Assembly (NCBI GenBank): GCA_028275195.1
Contig: JAPWVC010000036.1
Span: forward strand, 1-11,696
From: Candidatus Acetothermia bacterium
Lineage (GTDB): Bacteria > Bipolaricaulota > Bipolaricaulia > RBG-16-55-9 > JANLFV01
Length of the DNA: 11,696 bases
Direction of reading: 5' to 3'
Part shown: positions 1-7,219 of the stretch, piece after piece
How positions within the stretch are numbered: the first letter of the stretch is position 1
Layout of the letters: each line of letters opens with the position of its first letter
The notes under the pieces: model-generated
Told to the model about the DNA's origin: nothing
Databases searched by the model: none
The model's input: the letters and a program-made list of their open reading frames with translations, nothing else
Translations under genes and position numbers: made by a program

Positions 1-114
1 ATTATATCGACGGGGAGAGGAAATAAGCTATCGGCCGAGCGAGGCCCGGAGCCTAAAGCAGCTCAAGGATAAAGAGATGTCAGCCCGATCCGACCCTGGC
101 GAGCCACTCCAGTT
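1..114 (-). other. Region downstream of hyuB, with an isolated TATAAT at the edge
   Basis: No gene is supported in these 114 bases. On the minus strand a perfect TATAAT occurs at 1-6, but 16-18 bases upstream there is only GCTTAT or TAGCTT, a poor -35. It could be the promoter of another minus-strand gene beyond the left edge. No convincing terminator hairpin with a T tract follows hyuB. Confidence 0.25.
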
Positions 115-1797
115 TCAGCCCCCTTCCCCTCTGGGATCGAAGCCATAGTGCTTGAGCACATATTCCGCGGAGAGCCGCCCCTCGCGGTAGTCCTTGAGGA
201 TCAGCTCCTTCGGCCTTGCGGCCGGGCTCCCGTAGCCCCCTCCCCCGGGGGTCCGGACGCTGATGATCCAGCCGGGCTCGAGGACGACCGAACCCTTCCC
301 CTTTACCGGCCGTTCCTTGCCATCGCCATCGATGATGAAGTCGGCCCCGTTTCCTCCGGGCTCCCCGCCCAGGACCCCATATGGCCTGGTGATCCGCCTC
401 TCCCCGAGGAGGGAGACCCGCGCCCGGTGGCCGAGCACGCGGATATCCCGGCGGATCCCGAGCCCACCGCGCCAGCGGCCGGCCCCGCAGCTATCGGGCC
501 GGAGCTCATACCGCTCGACCCTCAGGGGGTAGGCGATCTCCAGGGCCTCGACGGGGGTGTTCAAGGTATTGGTCATGTGGGAGTGGACCCCATCGAGCCC
601 GTCCTTGGTCGGGCGGGCACCGAACCCCCCGCCGATCGTCTCGTAGAGGGTGTAAGGCTTCCCGGAGCGGGGGTCAATCCCCCCTAAGGTGAGGTTGTTC
701 ATCGTCCCCTGGCAGGCCCCGATCGCCTTCTCCGGGGCCGCTTGGGCCAGGGCCCCGATCAGGAGATCGACGATCCTCTGCGATGTCTCCAGGTTCCCGC
801 CCACGACGGCCGCCGGCGGGCGGGCGTTGACCACCGTCCCCTCGGGGGCGATGATCCTGATCGGGCGGTAGCAGCCCTCGTTCGGGGGGATGTCCGGATC
901 GGTGAGGGCCCGGACGGTGTAGTAGACCGCGGAGGCAGTGACGGCGTAGACGGCGTTCACTGGCCCCTCGACCTGGGGCGAGCTGCCGGTGAAATCGACC
1001 TCAAGCTCGTCTTTCCGGACCCTGACCGTCACCCTGAGCTTGATCCTCCCCGCCCTCACCCCGTCGTCGTCCAGGTAGTCCTCATACTCGTAGGTCCCCT
1101 CCGGGAGGGCCGCGAGCTCGGCCCGCATCCGCCGCTCGGAGTAGTCCAGGATCTCCTCGATGGCCGAGGCGAGCAGCTTAAGGCCATACCTCTCGATCAG
1201 CTCGAGGAACCGCCTCCTGCCGGTCTCGTTGGCCGCCTTCTGGGCCCGCAGGTCTCCTCGCCGCTCCTCGGGGGTCCGGACATTGGCCAGGATCAGCTCC
1301 AGCAGGTCCTCGTCCAGCTCACCGCCCCGCCAGAGCTTGATCGGTGGGATCCTCAAGCCCTCCTGGTAGATCTCGGTGGCGTCCCCGGCCACGCTCCCCG
1401 GGCTCTTCCCCCCCACATCGGCGTGATGGGCCCGATTGGCCGCGAAGGCTACAAGCTCCCCCCGATGGAAGATGGGGGTGACGAAGGTGATGTCCGGGAG
1501 GTGGACCCCTCCGGAGAAGGGGTCGTTCAGGACGATCGTGTCCCCGGGCTCAAGATCGCCATGGAAGTGCTCTAAGGCCGCCTTGACGGAGAAGGGCATC
1601 GCCCCAAGATGCACGGGGATGGACTCGGCCTGGGCGACCATCCTCCCCTGGGGATCGAAGAGGGCCGAGGAGCAATCCCGCCGCTCCTTGATGTTCGGGC
1701 TGTAGCCGCTCCTGATCAGGTTGGCATTCATCTCCTCCGCCACCTCGACCAGGGCGTTCCGCAGCACCTCCCTCGTCACGGGATCGAGCTCGGTCAT
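115..1797 (-). CDS. hyuB: Hydantoinase B/5-oxoprolinase family subunit (HyuB)
   Basis: This 560-residue protein is the expected full length for the HyuB family, the partner of HyuA in ATP-dependent opening of hydantoin or 5-oxoproline rings and in related carboxylases. In the family HyuB carries out the hydrolytic or ligase half-reaction on the substrate activated by HyuA. Visible family motifs are NDPFSGGVHLPD at residues 91-102 and NRAHHADVGG at 121-130, whose His and Asp residues are the likely metal ligands. GDLRAQ at 181-186 and the glycine-rich GGGFGARP at 389-396 are also typical, and the C-terminus carries the usual TPGGGGYG. The ATG start overlaps the hyuA stop by 4 bases (ATGA), so translation is probably coupled. 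The cytoplasmic heteromeric complex is known from the family; the substrate is not determinable here, and no racemase, carbamoylase or transporter gene is adjacent. Confidence 0.95.
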   Translation of the reverse strand: MTELDPVTREVLRNALVEVAEEMNANLIRSGYSPNIKERRDCSSALFDPQGRMVAQAESIPVHLGAMPFSVKAALEHFHGDLEPGDTIVLNDPFSGGVHLPDITFVTPIFHRGELVAFAANRAHHADVGGKSPGSVAGDATEIYQEGLRIPPIKLWRGGELDEDLLELILANVRTPEERRGDLRAQKAANETGRRRFLELIERYGLKLLASAIEEILDYSERRMRAELAALPEGTYEYEDYLDDDGVRAGRIKLRVTVRVRKDELEVDFTGSSPQVEGPVNAVYAVTASAVYYTVRALTDPDIPPNEGCYRPIRIIAPEGTVVNARPPAAVVGGNLETSQRIVDLLIGALAQAAPEKAIGACQGTMNNLTLGGIDPRSGKPYTLYETIGGGFGARPTKDGLDGVHSHMTNTLNTPVEALEIAYPLRVERYELRPDSCGAGRWRGGLGIRRDIRVLGHRARVSLLGERRITRPYGVLGGEPGGNGADFIIDGDGKERPVKGKGSVVLEPGWIISVRTPGGGGYGSPAARPKELILKDYREGRLSAEYVLKHYGFDPRGEGG

Positions 1798-3863
1798 CTC
1801 GCTTCCCCCACACCCTTGCCAGGGCCTTTAACATCGATGATCAGGTTCCCGAATGGATCGATAGAGGCCCTTGTCCCGGGCGGGAGGAGGGCCGTCGACT
1901 CCTCCCCCTCGATGATCGCCGGCCCGGAGAGGGCGAAGCCCGCCGGGAGGGCCCCCCTCTCGAAGACTTTGGTCTTGACCCAGCCGACCCCGGGGAAATG
2001 GACCGGCCTGGGAGGCCGCTCGGCCCCCTCGAGGTCCCCTCTCCGGTCCCACTCCAGCTCGATCCTCTCCATCAGGCCGATGGCCCTCAGTCGGAGGTTC
2101 ACCAGCTCCACCGGCTCCCCGGGGGCGGCATGGCCGTAGACCTGGAGATGGTGCTCATGGAACCTCTCCACAAGCCTCTTCAGCCCCTCCCTGGTCAGAG
2201 GGTGATCGGGCTGGGGGAGGCCGAGGTTGAGCTCGTAGGACTGGCCGAGGTAACGCAGGTCCACCGAGGGTTGATACCGGATCAGCCCCTCCGCCACCCC
2301 TTCCCCTAGCAGCTCCCTCCGCCCCTTCTCCTTGAGGGCTTCATAGAGGGCGTTAAGCTCATCCGGGTCCAGCCGATCTACCTCTCGGACGATCGATTGG
2401 ACATAATCATGGACAAGATCGGTCTCCAGGAGACCTAAAGCGGAGAGGACCCCCGCCATCCCGGGGATCAGGACCTTCGGGATCCCCAAGGCCGCGGCCA
2501 GCCCGGCCCCATGAAGCGGCCCCGCCCCGCCGAAGGCGAGGAGGACGAACTCCCGGGGATCATGCCCCCGCTCGACCGAGATCACCCGGATCGCCCGCTC
2601 CATGTTCGCCTCGGCCACCGCCAAGATCCCCTGGGCCGCCTCTTCCAAGCTCAGCCCCAGTGGCTTGGCGATCCGCTCAGAGATGGCCCTCCTGGCCCCC
2701 TCAAGGTCGAATTCCGCTAGGCCCCCGAGCGGGCGCCGCGGGTCTAACCGCCCCAGCACCAGATGGGCATCGGTCACCGTCGGCTCTCGGCCACCTCGGC
2801 CGTAGCAGGCCGGGCCGGGCTCGGCCCCCGCGCTCTGGGGCCCGACCCGCAGCGCCCCGCCCTTGTCGATCCAGGCGATCGAGCCCCCGCCGGCACCGAT
2901 GGTGTGGATATCGACCATCGGGACCTTGATCGGATAGCCCCCGATCTCGCCCTCGGTGGTGATCGTGACCCTCCCATCCCTGATGAGGGAGAGATCGCAG
3001 CTCGTCCCGCCCATGTCCAGGGTGATCAGGTTCGGGAAGCCGGCCCGTTCCCCGACGGCCTTGGCCCCCATGACCCCGGCCGCAGGGCCGGAGAGGATGA
3101 GCTTGACCGGCTGGGCTTGGGCTCCGCGGCTGCTGGTGATCCCAGCGTTGGATTGCATGATCTGCCAGCCCCTCTTGAAGCCCAGCCGACCCGCCCCCTC
3201 CTCCAGCCTCTCGAGGTAACTGCCGATGACCGGCCGGAGGGCGGCGTTGATCACCGTCGTCATGGTCCGCTCATACTCCCGGAACTCGGGGAGGACCTCC
3301 GAAGAGAGGGTGATCGGGAGCCCATCCAGCCTCCCCCGCAGGAGCTCGGCGATCCGCCTCTCATGCTCGGGATTGGCATAGGAGAAGAGGAGGGAGACAG
3401 CGACCGCTCTCACCCCTCGCGCGCTGAGCTCCTCGGCTATCTCCTTGACGGCTCCCTCGTCCAAGGGCCTGACCACCCTCCCCTGGGAGTCGAGCCGCTC
3501 GGGGACCTCGAACCGCAGGTCGCGGGGGACGATCGGCTGAGGGCGCTCGACGAACAGATCGTAAATCCTGGGCCGGTTCTGCCGCCCGATCTCCAGGACA
3601 TCCCGGAAGCCGGCGGTAGTGATGAGGGCTGTAGGGGCCCACTTCCCTTCCAGGAGGGCATTCGTGGCCACGGTCGAGCCGTGGACGAGCCGCTCCACCT
3701 CCCCAGGGCGGAGGCCCAGCCTCTCCCGGAGGAGCTCCAAGCCCCGCATGACCCCCTCCTCCAGCCGGCCGGGGGTCGAGGGGACCTTCAGGAAGAAGGT
3801 CCTCCCCCTATCGAGGAGGAGGATATCGGTGAAGGTCCCGCCGATGTCAATCCCAATGAGCAA
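1794..3863 (-). CDS. hyuA: Hydantoinase A/5-oxoprolinase family ATPase subunit (HyuA)
   Basis: This 689-residue protein belongs to the ASKHA-fold HyuA family, which uses ATP to phosphorylate or activate a cyclic amide or ketone substrate for the partner HyuB. The N-terminus has the phosphate-1 motif GIDIGGTFTD (residues 4-13), followed by HGSTVATNALL (61-71). A phosphate-2 motif DMGGTS lies at 283-288, with LSGPAAG at 257-263, GAGGGS at 323-328, PGPACYGRGG at 349-358 and AFGGAGPLHG at 443-452. The start is TTG. An in-frame TGA lies only six codons upstream with no ATG or GTG between, and a purine-rich GGGGGAG sits just before the TTG, so this start is well supported. The gene follows glnS after 54 bases and overlaps hyuB by 4. 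Candidate activities are 5-oxoprolinase, hydantoinase or an acetone-carboxylase-like reaction; choosing among them is not possible from sequence alone. Confidence 0.95.
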   Translation of the reverse strand: MLIGIDIGGTFTDILLLDRGRTFFLKVPSTPGRLEEGVMRGLELLRERLGLRPGEVERLVHGSTVATNALLEGKWAPTALITTAGFRDVLEIGRQNRPRIYDLFVERPQPIVPRDLRFEVPERLDSQGRVVRPLDEGAVKEIAEELSARGVRAVAVSLLFSYANPEHERRIAELLRGRLDGLPITLSSEVLPEFREYERTMTTVINAALRPVIGSYLERLEEGAGRLGFKRGWQIMQSNAGITSSRGAQAQPVKLILSGPAAGVMGAKAVGERAGFPNLITLDMGGTSCDLSLIRDGRVTITTEGEIGGYPIKVPMVDIHTIGAGGGSIAWIDKGGALRVGPQSAGAEPGPACYGRGGREPTVTDAHLVLGRLDPRRPLGGLAEFDLEGARRAISERIAKPLGLSLEEAAQGILAVAEANMERAIRVISVERGHDPREFVLLAFGGAGPLHGAGLAAALGIPKVLIPGMAGVLSALGLLETDLVHDYVQSIVREVDRLDPDELNALYEALKEKGRRELLGEGVAEGLIRYQPSVDLRYLGQSYELNLGLPQPDHPLTREGLKRLVERFHEHHLQVYGHAAPGEPVELVNLRLRAIGLMERIELEWDRRGDLEGAERPPRPVHFPGVGWVKTKVFERGALPAGFALSGPAIIEGEESTALLPPGTRASIDPFGNLIIDVKGPGKGVGEAR

Positions 3864-3887
3864 GGCTCTCCCCCTTCCTCACATAAG

Positions 3888-3896
3888 GTTATACCA
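3888..3896 (-). promoter_or_regulatory. Possible extended -10 promoter before hyuA
   Basis: On the minus strand the glnS-hyuA gap contains TGG-TATAAC, an extended -10 form (TGn then 5 of 6 matches to TATAAT), about 25 bases before the hyuA start. No convincing -35 hexamer was found 16-18 bases upstream. It could give hyuAB its own transcription, but readthrough from glnS is equally possible because no terminator separates them. Confidence 0.3.
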
Positions 3897-3917
3897 AAGG
3901 ATTGCAGCCCAGTGATC

Positions 3918-5642
3918 TTAGCCCCCGCTGGACTCTCCTTGCCCCAGCCTCTTCTTGATCTTCTCCCAGGTGTCGCGCAAGGTAGCGGTCCGGTTGAAGA
4001 CCAGCCTCCCGGGCTTGGAGTCGGGGTCGACGCAGAAGTAGCCCTTCCTCTCGAACTGGAACCGCTCGCCCGGCTCGGCCTCAGCCAGGCTCGGCTCGAG
4101 CTTGCATCCCTGCAAGACGACGAGCGAGTTCGGGTTGAGGTTCTCGAGCCAGTCGTGGCCCGGGGGGACATCGAGCGGGTCTGGCTTGGTAAAGAGGCGG
4201 TCATAGAGCCGGACCTCGGCCTCGATCGCGTGCTGAGCCGAGACCCAGTGCAAGGTGGCCTTCACCTTCCGCCCGTCGGGGGCATCCCCTCCGCGGGTGG
4301 CCGGGTCATAGGTGCAATGGAGTTCGATGATGTTGCCCTCTTTGTCCTTCACCACATCGGTGCACTTGATGAAGTAGGCGTAGCGGAGGCGGACCTCCCT
4401 ACCTGGTGCGAGGCGGAAGAACTCCGGCGGCGGCTCCTCCATGAAGTCCTCCCGCTCGATGTAGATGACCTTGGAGAACGGGACCTTACGCGTCCCGGCG
4501 CTCGGGTCCTCGGGGTTGTTGAGCGCCTCGAACCACTCGACCTGATCATCAGGGTAATTGGTGAGCACGACCCGGAGGGGCTCGAGGACCGCCATCCTTC
4601 GCGGAGCCCGTTTATTCAGGTCCTGGCGGACGCAGTGCTCGAGCAGCTCATATTCCACGATGCTCTCGGTCTTAGAGACCCCGACCCTCCGGACGAACTC
4701 CTGGATCGCCTCCGGGGTGTAGCCCCGCCGGCGCATCCCCGCGATGGTCGGGAGCCGAGGATCGTCCCAGCCGCGGACATGGCCCTCTTGGACCAAGCGG
4801 AGGAGGAGCCGCTTGCTCATCACGGTATAGGTGAGGTTGAGCCTGGCGAACTCGATCTGCCGCGGCTTATGGGTGATGGGGAGGTTCTCGAGGAACCACT
4901 CATAGAGCGGCCGATGGACCTCGAACTCCCGCGTGCGGATGCTGTGCGTGATCCCCTCGATGGCGTCCGATTGGCCATGGGCCCAATCATATGTGGGGTA
5001 GATGCACCACTTGTTCCCGGTCCGATGGTGGGGGGCATGGATGATCCGATACATCACGGGATCGCGCATGTTCAGGTTCGGATGGCTCATGTCGATCTTG
5101 GCCCGGAGGGTCTTCGAGCCCTCGGGGAACTCACCGGCCCGCATCCTCCGGAAGAGCTCGAGGTTCTCCTCCACGGAGCGGTTCCGGTAGGGGCTCTCCT
5201 TCCCCGGGGGAGTGATGATCTGATCCCCCTGCTGGATGGCTTTCCCGCGGTATTCACTCATCTCCTCGGGGGAGAGGTCATCCACATAGGCCTTCCCCTG
5301 CTTGATCAGGTATTCGGCCCATTCGTAGAGCTGCTCGAAGTAGTCCGAGGCGTAGAACTCCCGATCTTCCCAGTCGGCCCCGAGCCAGCGGACATCCCGC
5401 TTGATCGCCTCGACATACTCGGCGCTCTCCTTCTCGGGGTTGGTGTCATCGAACCGGAGGTTGAACTTTCCCCCGAACTCCTGAGCGATCCAGTAGTTGA
5501 GGAGGATGCTCTTGGCATGGCCGATGTGGAGATAGCCATTCGGCTCGGGAGGGAAGCGGGTATGGACCCGGTCATACCGCCCGCTCTTTAGGTCCTCGAT
5601 GATGGCCTCCCGGATGAAGTCCCGCGGCTCTCCCATCTCCAT
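3918..5642 (-). CDS. glnS: Glutaminyl-tRNA synthetase (class I, GlnRS)
   Basis: This cytoplasmic enzyme attaches glutamine directly to tRNA-Gln. The 574 residues match a canonical GlnRS with no extra YqeY-like C-terminal domain. The HIGH-class signature is PPEPNGYLHIGH at residues 31-42 and the KMSKS-class loop is VMSKR at 274-278. The Rossmann-fold segment FDDTNPEKE (64-72) and the stretch around RLPTIAGMRRRG (296-307) are typical of GlnRS rather than GluRS. The C-terminal half (about 340-565) is the two-part beta-barrel anticodon-binding region, including LHCTYDPATRGG (441-452). The gene begins 6 bases after the gltX stop, with AGGAGG inside the end of gltX 11 bases before the ATG. A second ATG two codons in is an alternative start. 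With a cognate tRNA-Gln and GluRS upstream, it probably belongs to one glutamine-decoding operon. Confidence 0.98.
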   Translation of the reverse strand: MEMGEPRDFIREAIIEDLKSGRYDRVHTRFPPEPNGYLHIGHAKSILLNYWIAQEFGGKFNLRFDDTNPEKESAEYVEAIKRDVRWLGADWEDREFYASDYFEQLYEWAEYLIKQGKAYVDDLSPEEMSEYRGKAIQQGDQIITPPGKESPYRNRSVEENLELFRRMRAGEFPEGSKTLRAKIDMSHPNLNMRDPVMYRIIHAPHHRTGNKWCIYPTYDWAHGQSDAIEGITHSIRTREFEVHRPLYEWFLENLPITHKPRQIEFARLNLTYTVMSKRLLLRLVQEGHVRGWDDPRLPTIAGMRRRGYTPEAIQEFVRRVGVSKTESIVEYELLEHCVRQDLNKRAPRRMAVLEPLRVVLTNYPDDQVEWFEALNNPEDPSAGTRKVPFSKVIYIEREDFMEEPPPEFFRLAPGREVRLRYAYFIKCTDVVKDKEGNIIELHCTYDPATRGGDAPDGRKVKATLHWVSAQHAIEAEVRLYDRLFTKPDPLDVPPGHDWLENLNPNSLVVLQGCKLEPSLAEAEPGERFQFERKGYFCVDPDSKPGRLVFNRTATLRDTWEKIKKRLGQGESSGG

Positions 5643-5648
5643 CTAAGA

Positions 5649-6980
5649 TCAGGCCTCCTGCCCCTGGTGGATCAGCTCGAGCCCCCGCCTGAGCCGGACG
5701 ATGGTCGCCTCCTTGCCGAGAGCTTCCATCGTCTCGAACAGCCCCGGTCCCTCGGTCTTCCCGGTGAGGGCCACGCGGCAGGGCTGGGCGATCTCCTTAA
5801 GTTGGTGCCCTGTGCGAGCGAGGTAGGCCCGGGTCGCCTCCTCGAGCCTTGGGGCCTTGAACTCATGCTCATCTAGGCCGGCCAGCTCGCTAGCCAAGCC
5901 CTCGAGCAACGGCCCCTTCTCCGGGGTGAGGAAGCTCCCGACCCCCTTGGGATCATACTCCAGCCGCTCGGGAGGCCCGAAGATGAAGGCCGCCTTCTCC
6001 GCCAGCTCGAGGAGGGTCTTGCTCCGCTCGCGGAAGAGCTCGATGGCCTTAGCTAGCTTAGCGAGAGGGATGGAATCGGCCTCCTCTGGGGGGACGATCC
6101 CCCGTTTGACGAGAAACCCCCGGAGGAGCTCCCCCAGCCTCTCGGGGTCCCCGACCTTGAGGTAATGCTGGTTAAGCCAAAGGAGCTTCTCCTCATCGAA
6201 GACCGCGGCGGAGACATTGACATCCTTGAGGTCGAAGAGCGCGATCATCTCCTCTTTCGAGAAGATCTCCTGATCCCCGTGGGACCAGCCCAGGCGGACC
6301 AGGAAGTTGAGGAGCGCCTCGGGGAGGAAGCCCAGGTCACGGTATTCGAAGACCGAGGTGGCCCCGTGGCGCTTGGAGAGCTTGGCTCGCTCGCGCGAGA
6401 GGACCATCGGGAGGTGGGCGAACTTAGGGGGCTCCAGGCCCAGGGCCTGATAGACCAAGATCTGCCGCGGCGTATTGTTCAAGTGCTCATTGGCCCGGAT
6501 CACATGCGTGATCCTCAGGTCCGCATCGTCCACGGCGCAGGCGAAGTTGTAGGTGAAGGAGCCATCGCTCCGGCGGATGACGAAGTCCTTGATCAGCTCA
6601 TGGTCGTAAGCCACATCTCCCAGGAGGAGGTCGCGGACCACCGTCTCCCCGGGCCTGGGGACACGGAACCACCAGGCCCCCTCGCTCTCGTAGGCCTTCC
6701 CTTCGGCCAGAAGCCGCTCGGCGGCCTCCTGGTAGAGTGGGAACCGCTCGGTCTCGCGGTAGTATTCGTCCCAGTCGAGGCCGAGCCAGCGGAGGGCGGC
6801 CTTGATCTCCTCGATCGATTCCTCGGTCGAGCGGCTCCGATCGGTGTCCTCGATCCTTAAGATGAAGGCCCCGCCGTGGTGGCGGGCGAAGAGCCAGTTG
6901 AAGAGGGCCGTCCTGGCCCCGCCGACATGGAGCGCCCCCGTGGGCGAGGGGGCAAACCGGACTCGCGGCGCCATCTTCAT
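5649..6980 (-). CDS. gltX: Glutamyl-tRNA synthetase (class I, GluRS), short form
   Basis: This enzyme attaches glutamate to tRNA-Glu. The HIGH-class motif APSPTGALHVGG is at residues 10-21 and the KMSKS-class motif KLSKR at 200-204, followed by RHGATSV. Other family landmarks are LRIEDTDRSRS (41-51), VIRANEHLNNTPRQ (160-173) and the helical anticodon-binding domain over roughly residues 300-443. I chose the ATG at 6980 (443 residues) because the family fold begins a few residues later and a weak AAGAGATGG site lies ahead; the ATG at 6974 is also possible. A longer reading from a TTG at 7064 adds residues unlike GluRS. Compared from memory with E. coli and Thermus GluRS, the sequence jumps from GKAYESEG (94-101) to FRVPRPGE (105-112), lacking about 40 residues of the connective subdomain. 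It is followed by glnS after 6 bases. Confidence 0.97.
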   Translation of the reverse strand: MKMAPRVRFAPSPTGALHVGGARTALFNWLFARHHGGAFILRIEDTDRSRSTEESIEEIKAALRWLGLDWDEYYRETERFPLYQEAAERLLAEGKAYESEGAWWFRVPRPGETVVRDLLLGDVAYDHELIKDFVIRRSDGSFTYNFACAVDDADLRITHVIRANEHLNNTPRQILVYQALGLEPPKFAHLPMVLSRERAKLSKRHGATSVFEYRDLGFLPEALLNFLVRLGWSHGDQEIFSKEEMIALFDLKDVNVSAAVFDEEKLLWLNQHYLKVGDPERLGELLRGFLVKRGIVPPEEADSIPLAKLAKAIELFRERSKTLLELAEKAAFIFGPPERLEYDPKGVGSFLTPEKGPLLEGLASELAGLDEHEFKAPRLEEATRAYLARTGHQLKEIAQPCRVALTGKTEGPGLFETMEALGKEATIVRLRRGLELIHQGQEA

Positions 6981-7075
6981 TCTGCCATCTCTTGCCGATA
7001 AGTGAGGCACGCCAGCCAAGCTACGAGCTTGACCTTCATCTTTGTCGACCCAAAGGGCCGGCAAAGGTTAATAGT

Positions 7076-7090
7076 GCAGGCGAAGCCTGC
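7076..7090 (-). other. Small hairpin directly after the tRNA-Gln CCA end
   Basis: The transcript strand reads GCAGGC-TTC-GCCTGC, a perfect 6-base-pair stem with a 3-base loop that begins at the base after the tRNA CCA. It is followed by ACTATTAACCTTTG, with no real run of T, so it is a poor intrinsic terminator. It may protect or position the processing site that frees the tRNA from the downstream gltX-glnS message, or act as a partial attenuator. The structure is seen in the sequence; its function is inference. Confidence 0.4.
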
Positions 7091-7165
7091 TGGCTGAGGG
7101 GGGAGGACTCGAACCTCCATTCTTGGCTCCAAAGGCCAGCGTCCTAACCGTTGGACGACCCCTCA
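7091..7165 (-). tRNA. trnQ: tRNA-Gln, anticodon UUG
   Basis: The minus strand folds into a complete 75-base cloverleaf with an encoded CCA end. The acceptor stem is TGAGGGG/CCCCTCA, the D arm GTCC-AACGGTTA-GGAC, the anticodon arm CTGGC-CTTTGGA-GCCAA, the variable region GAAT and the T arm GGAGG-TTCGAGT-CCTCC. Loop positions 34-36 are TTG, reading the glutamine codon CAA (and CAG by wobble). The U1-A72 pair, U35, G36 and the G73 discriminator are known GlnRS identity elements, and U1-A72 is also known for recognition by bacterial amidotransferase. The first anticodon-stem pair is a C27/A43 mismatch, while the other four pair. The gene lies 54 bases after the permease gene and 110 before gltX, in the same orientation as glnS, the enzyme that should charge it. 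Confidence 0.97.
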
Positions 7166-7186
7166 ATGCTGAACTACTCTCAAGCT

Positions 7187-7215
7187 ATTTTAGCGGAGGG
7201 CGCGACCATTTTCCA
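7187..7215 (-). promoter_or_regulatory. Promoter for tRNA-Gln (and probably gltX-glnS)
   Basis: The minus strand shows TGGAAA (7210-7215, 4 of 6 matches to TTGACA), a 17-base spacer, and TAAAAT (7187-7192, 5 of 6 matches to TATAAT). The -10 ends 21 bases before the tRNA, predicting a start near 7180 and a short 5' leader. It begins just after the stop of the ABC permease gene. No other promoter of similar quality was seen before gltX, so it probably drives tRNA-Gln, gltX and glnS together. Confidence 0.55.
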
Positions 7216-7219
7216 GTGG

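Noticed and set aside
742..1575. A plus-strand open frame of 277 codons antisense to hyuB.
   Set aside because: It is fully inside a conserved gene, with Gly/Asp/Pro-rich composition and no domain, so it is a shadow of the opposite strand.
2763..5591. A plus-strand open reading frame of 942 codons running antisense across hyuA and glnS.
   Set aside because: It lies opposite two complete, clearly recognised genes and crosses the gap between them. Its translation is low-complexity (Gly, Asp, Pro, Leu, Arg) without any recognisable domain. Long antisense frames of this kind arise from codon bias in GC-rich genes.
6165..6860. A plus-strand open frame of 231 codons antisense to gltX.
   Set aside because: It is contained in gltX, has no recognisable family, and shows the same antisense composition as the other shadows.
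6981..7064. An N-terminal extension of gltX from a TTG at 7064.
   Set aside because: The added residues do not resemble GluRS, whose fold starts within a few residues of the ATG at 6980. The region is better explained as the tRNA-gltX leader.
6981..7090. A T-box or other known riboswitch ahead of gltX.
   Set aside because: I see no T-box consensus, no terminator/antiterminator pair with a T tract, and no known riboswitch core; only short hairpins are present.
7091..7165. The tRNA as an integration site for a mobile element.
   Set aside because: No integrase gene and no duplicated 3' tRNA fragment was found in the window, and the flanks are ordinary operons in the same orientation.
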